Positions 63,258-64,000 of a DNA stretch of 64,000 bases are shown one piece after another (position 1 is the stretch's first letter; every line of letters begins with the position of its first letter). The position numbers were made by a program, and so were the translations under genes. Source of the DNA: Lingula anatina (Eukaryota; Brachiopoda; Lingulata; Lingulida; Lingulidae). Where the stretch lies: assembly GCF_001039355.2 (NCBI RefSeq), contig NW_019775180.1:1043053-1107052 (forward strand), given 5' to 3'. The notes below the pieces were generated by a model, which was given only the letters and a program-made list of their open reading frames with translations, was not told where the DNA came from and ran no database searches.

Positions 63258-63921
63258 TCAATTCTTATTGCACTTGTATGCCCTGATTATGTCTTTGATT
63301 GGAGCTCTGCATACTGGGCAGTTTGATCCTCTAGCCTTTAGTTGCAAGCCACAAGGATGACACATACAGAGATGCCCACACTGGTAAAGTACAGAATCTG
63401 CATTAGCATCCAGACAGATAAGGCAGCGTGAGTCATCCACTGGGGGAGATCTGACAGTAGGTGGTGCCTCTGTAGTGGAACCTAGAAAAGATGGTGAGCA
63501 TTTGTTATAAGGACATACACGTTCAATGTTACACTGGAAATTTCCTTCAAGTTTGAAGCCTCTAGCAACTAGCAATGTTTTTACTATCAATCACAAGTTC
63601 ACATAAATATGGTGATTGACTGATGGAGAGGATATCTTACTAAATGTGAGTTTGTGTGTAACTCAGAAATATTGCCTAATTTAGCTCTTTTAAAATTAAA
63701 GACTTAATTTACACTGTGTGAAGGGGATATCTTTACCAACTCAAGAAGTCAATTAATTTGATTGGAAGCCTACCTAAAGCCTTAACAAGAGCAGCTGACA
63801 CTTCCTGTCTAATGGCCCGCTGAATGTCCATCTGCAACTCAAAGCTGACCTTCAACATGTTCTTCATCTCCTCCATTTGTGCTTTCATTATCTGCATTTC
63901 ACGGCTCAGATAGGTGTTAGT
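63258..63921 (-). CDS. Coiled-coil and C-terminal RING protein, last two exons (5' part off the window)
   Basis: Exons 63774-63921 and 63258-63481 join in phase (LVKALG/STTEAPP) and end at TGA 63258. The first encodes an amphipathic helix rich in Met, Glu and Lys (REMQIMKAQMEEMKNML), probably a coiled coil. The second encodes a C3HC4 RING: CLICLDANADSVLYQCGH, then LCMCHPC and CPVC, ending KDIIRAYKC close to the C-terminus. The CGHLCxCxxC spacing and the RAPIKDII tail resemble the RING of Neuralized-type E3 ligases, but Neuralized proteins carry NHR domains, not this helix, so the assignment is only to RING type. A role as an E2-dependent ubiquitin ligase is inferred. The acceptor at 63922-63923 points to further exons beyond 64000. 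Confidence 0.85.
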
Positions 63922-64000
63922 CTATGAAAAACACAAAATGTTCATGGGTAAGTTTCCTTTTCAATATCTCTATTTTTTTAATTACATCAATATGGTTGGT

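Overview
The window is animal nuclear DNA. It is AT-rich, with multi-exon genes, GT-AG introns of a few hundred bases to several kilobases, many short inverted-repeat transposons and microsatellites, and runs of N from a draft assembly. Predicted proteins resemble human orthologues closely, and the rebuilt WDR91 comes out at 747 codons, which matches the human length as I recall it. The repeats and divergence suggest an invertebrate, possibly a cnidarian such as a coral, but I cannot fix the species.

Layout. 24-5838 (minus): the N-terminal regulatory part of a CDC25 phosphatase in ten exons; its catalytic domain lies beyond position 1. 5839-6531: a compact divergent promoter. 6532-12506 (plus): SLBP, the histone mRNA stem-loop binding protein, eight exons. 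17254-46800 (minus): an RNF38/RNF44-type RING-H2 ubiquitin ligase with ten coding exons, a non-coding first exon and very long introns. Intron 20025-25232 of this gene holds an intact intronless 537-codon ORF (20365-21978, minus) that I do not recognise. 46800-47674: a second divergent promoter. 47675-48082 (plus): a PNRC-family gene of 135 codons. 50801-61619 (minus): WDR91, sixteen exons, including one intron that looks like a U12-type AT-AC intron and one GC-AG intron. 63258-63921 (minus, partial): the last two exons of a coiled-coil plus C-terminal RING protein.

CDC25 and SLBP are both cell-cycle genes and share one intergenic region with E2F-like, NRF1-like, paired CCAAT and CHR-like sites, so linked cell-cycle expression is plausible. 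The other genes are unrelated by pathway: a ubiquitin ligase, a decapping/NMD or nuclear-receptor adaptor, an endosomal Rab7 effector and another RING protein.

Mobile DNA is nearly all short non-autonomous elements. One foldback family has three copies with 3-bp target duplications, one of which keeps a broken fragment resembling the start of a PIF/Harbinger transposase. Others are a 553-bp element with a TTA duplication, a 625-bp element with an 8-bp duplication and a 173-bp element with a 5-bp duplication. No tRNA, rRNA, CRISPR or operon-like structure was seen. The most unusual items are the nested orphan ORF and the AT-AC intron.
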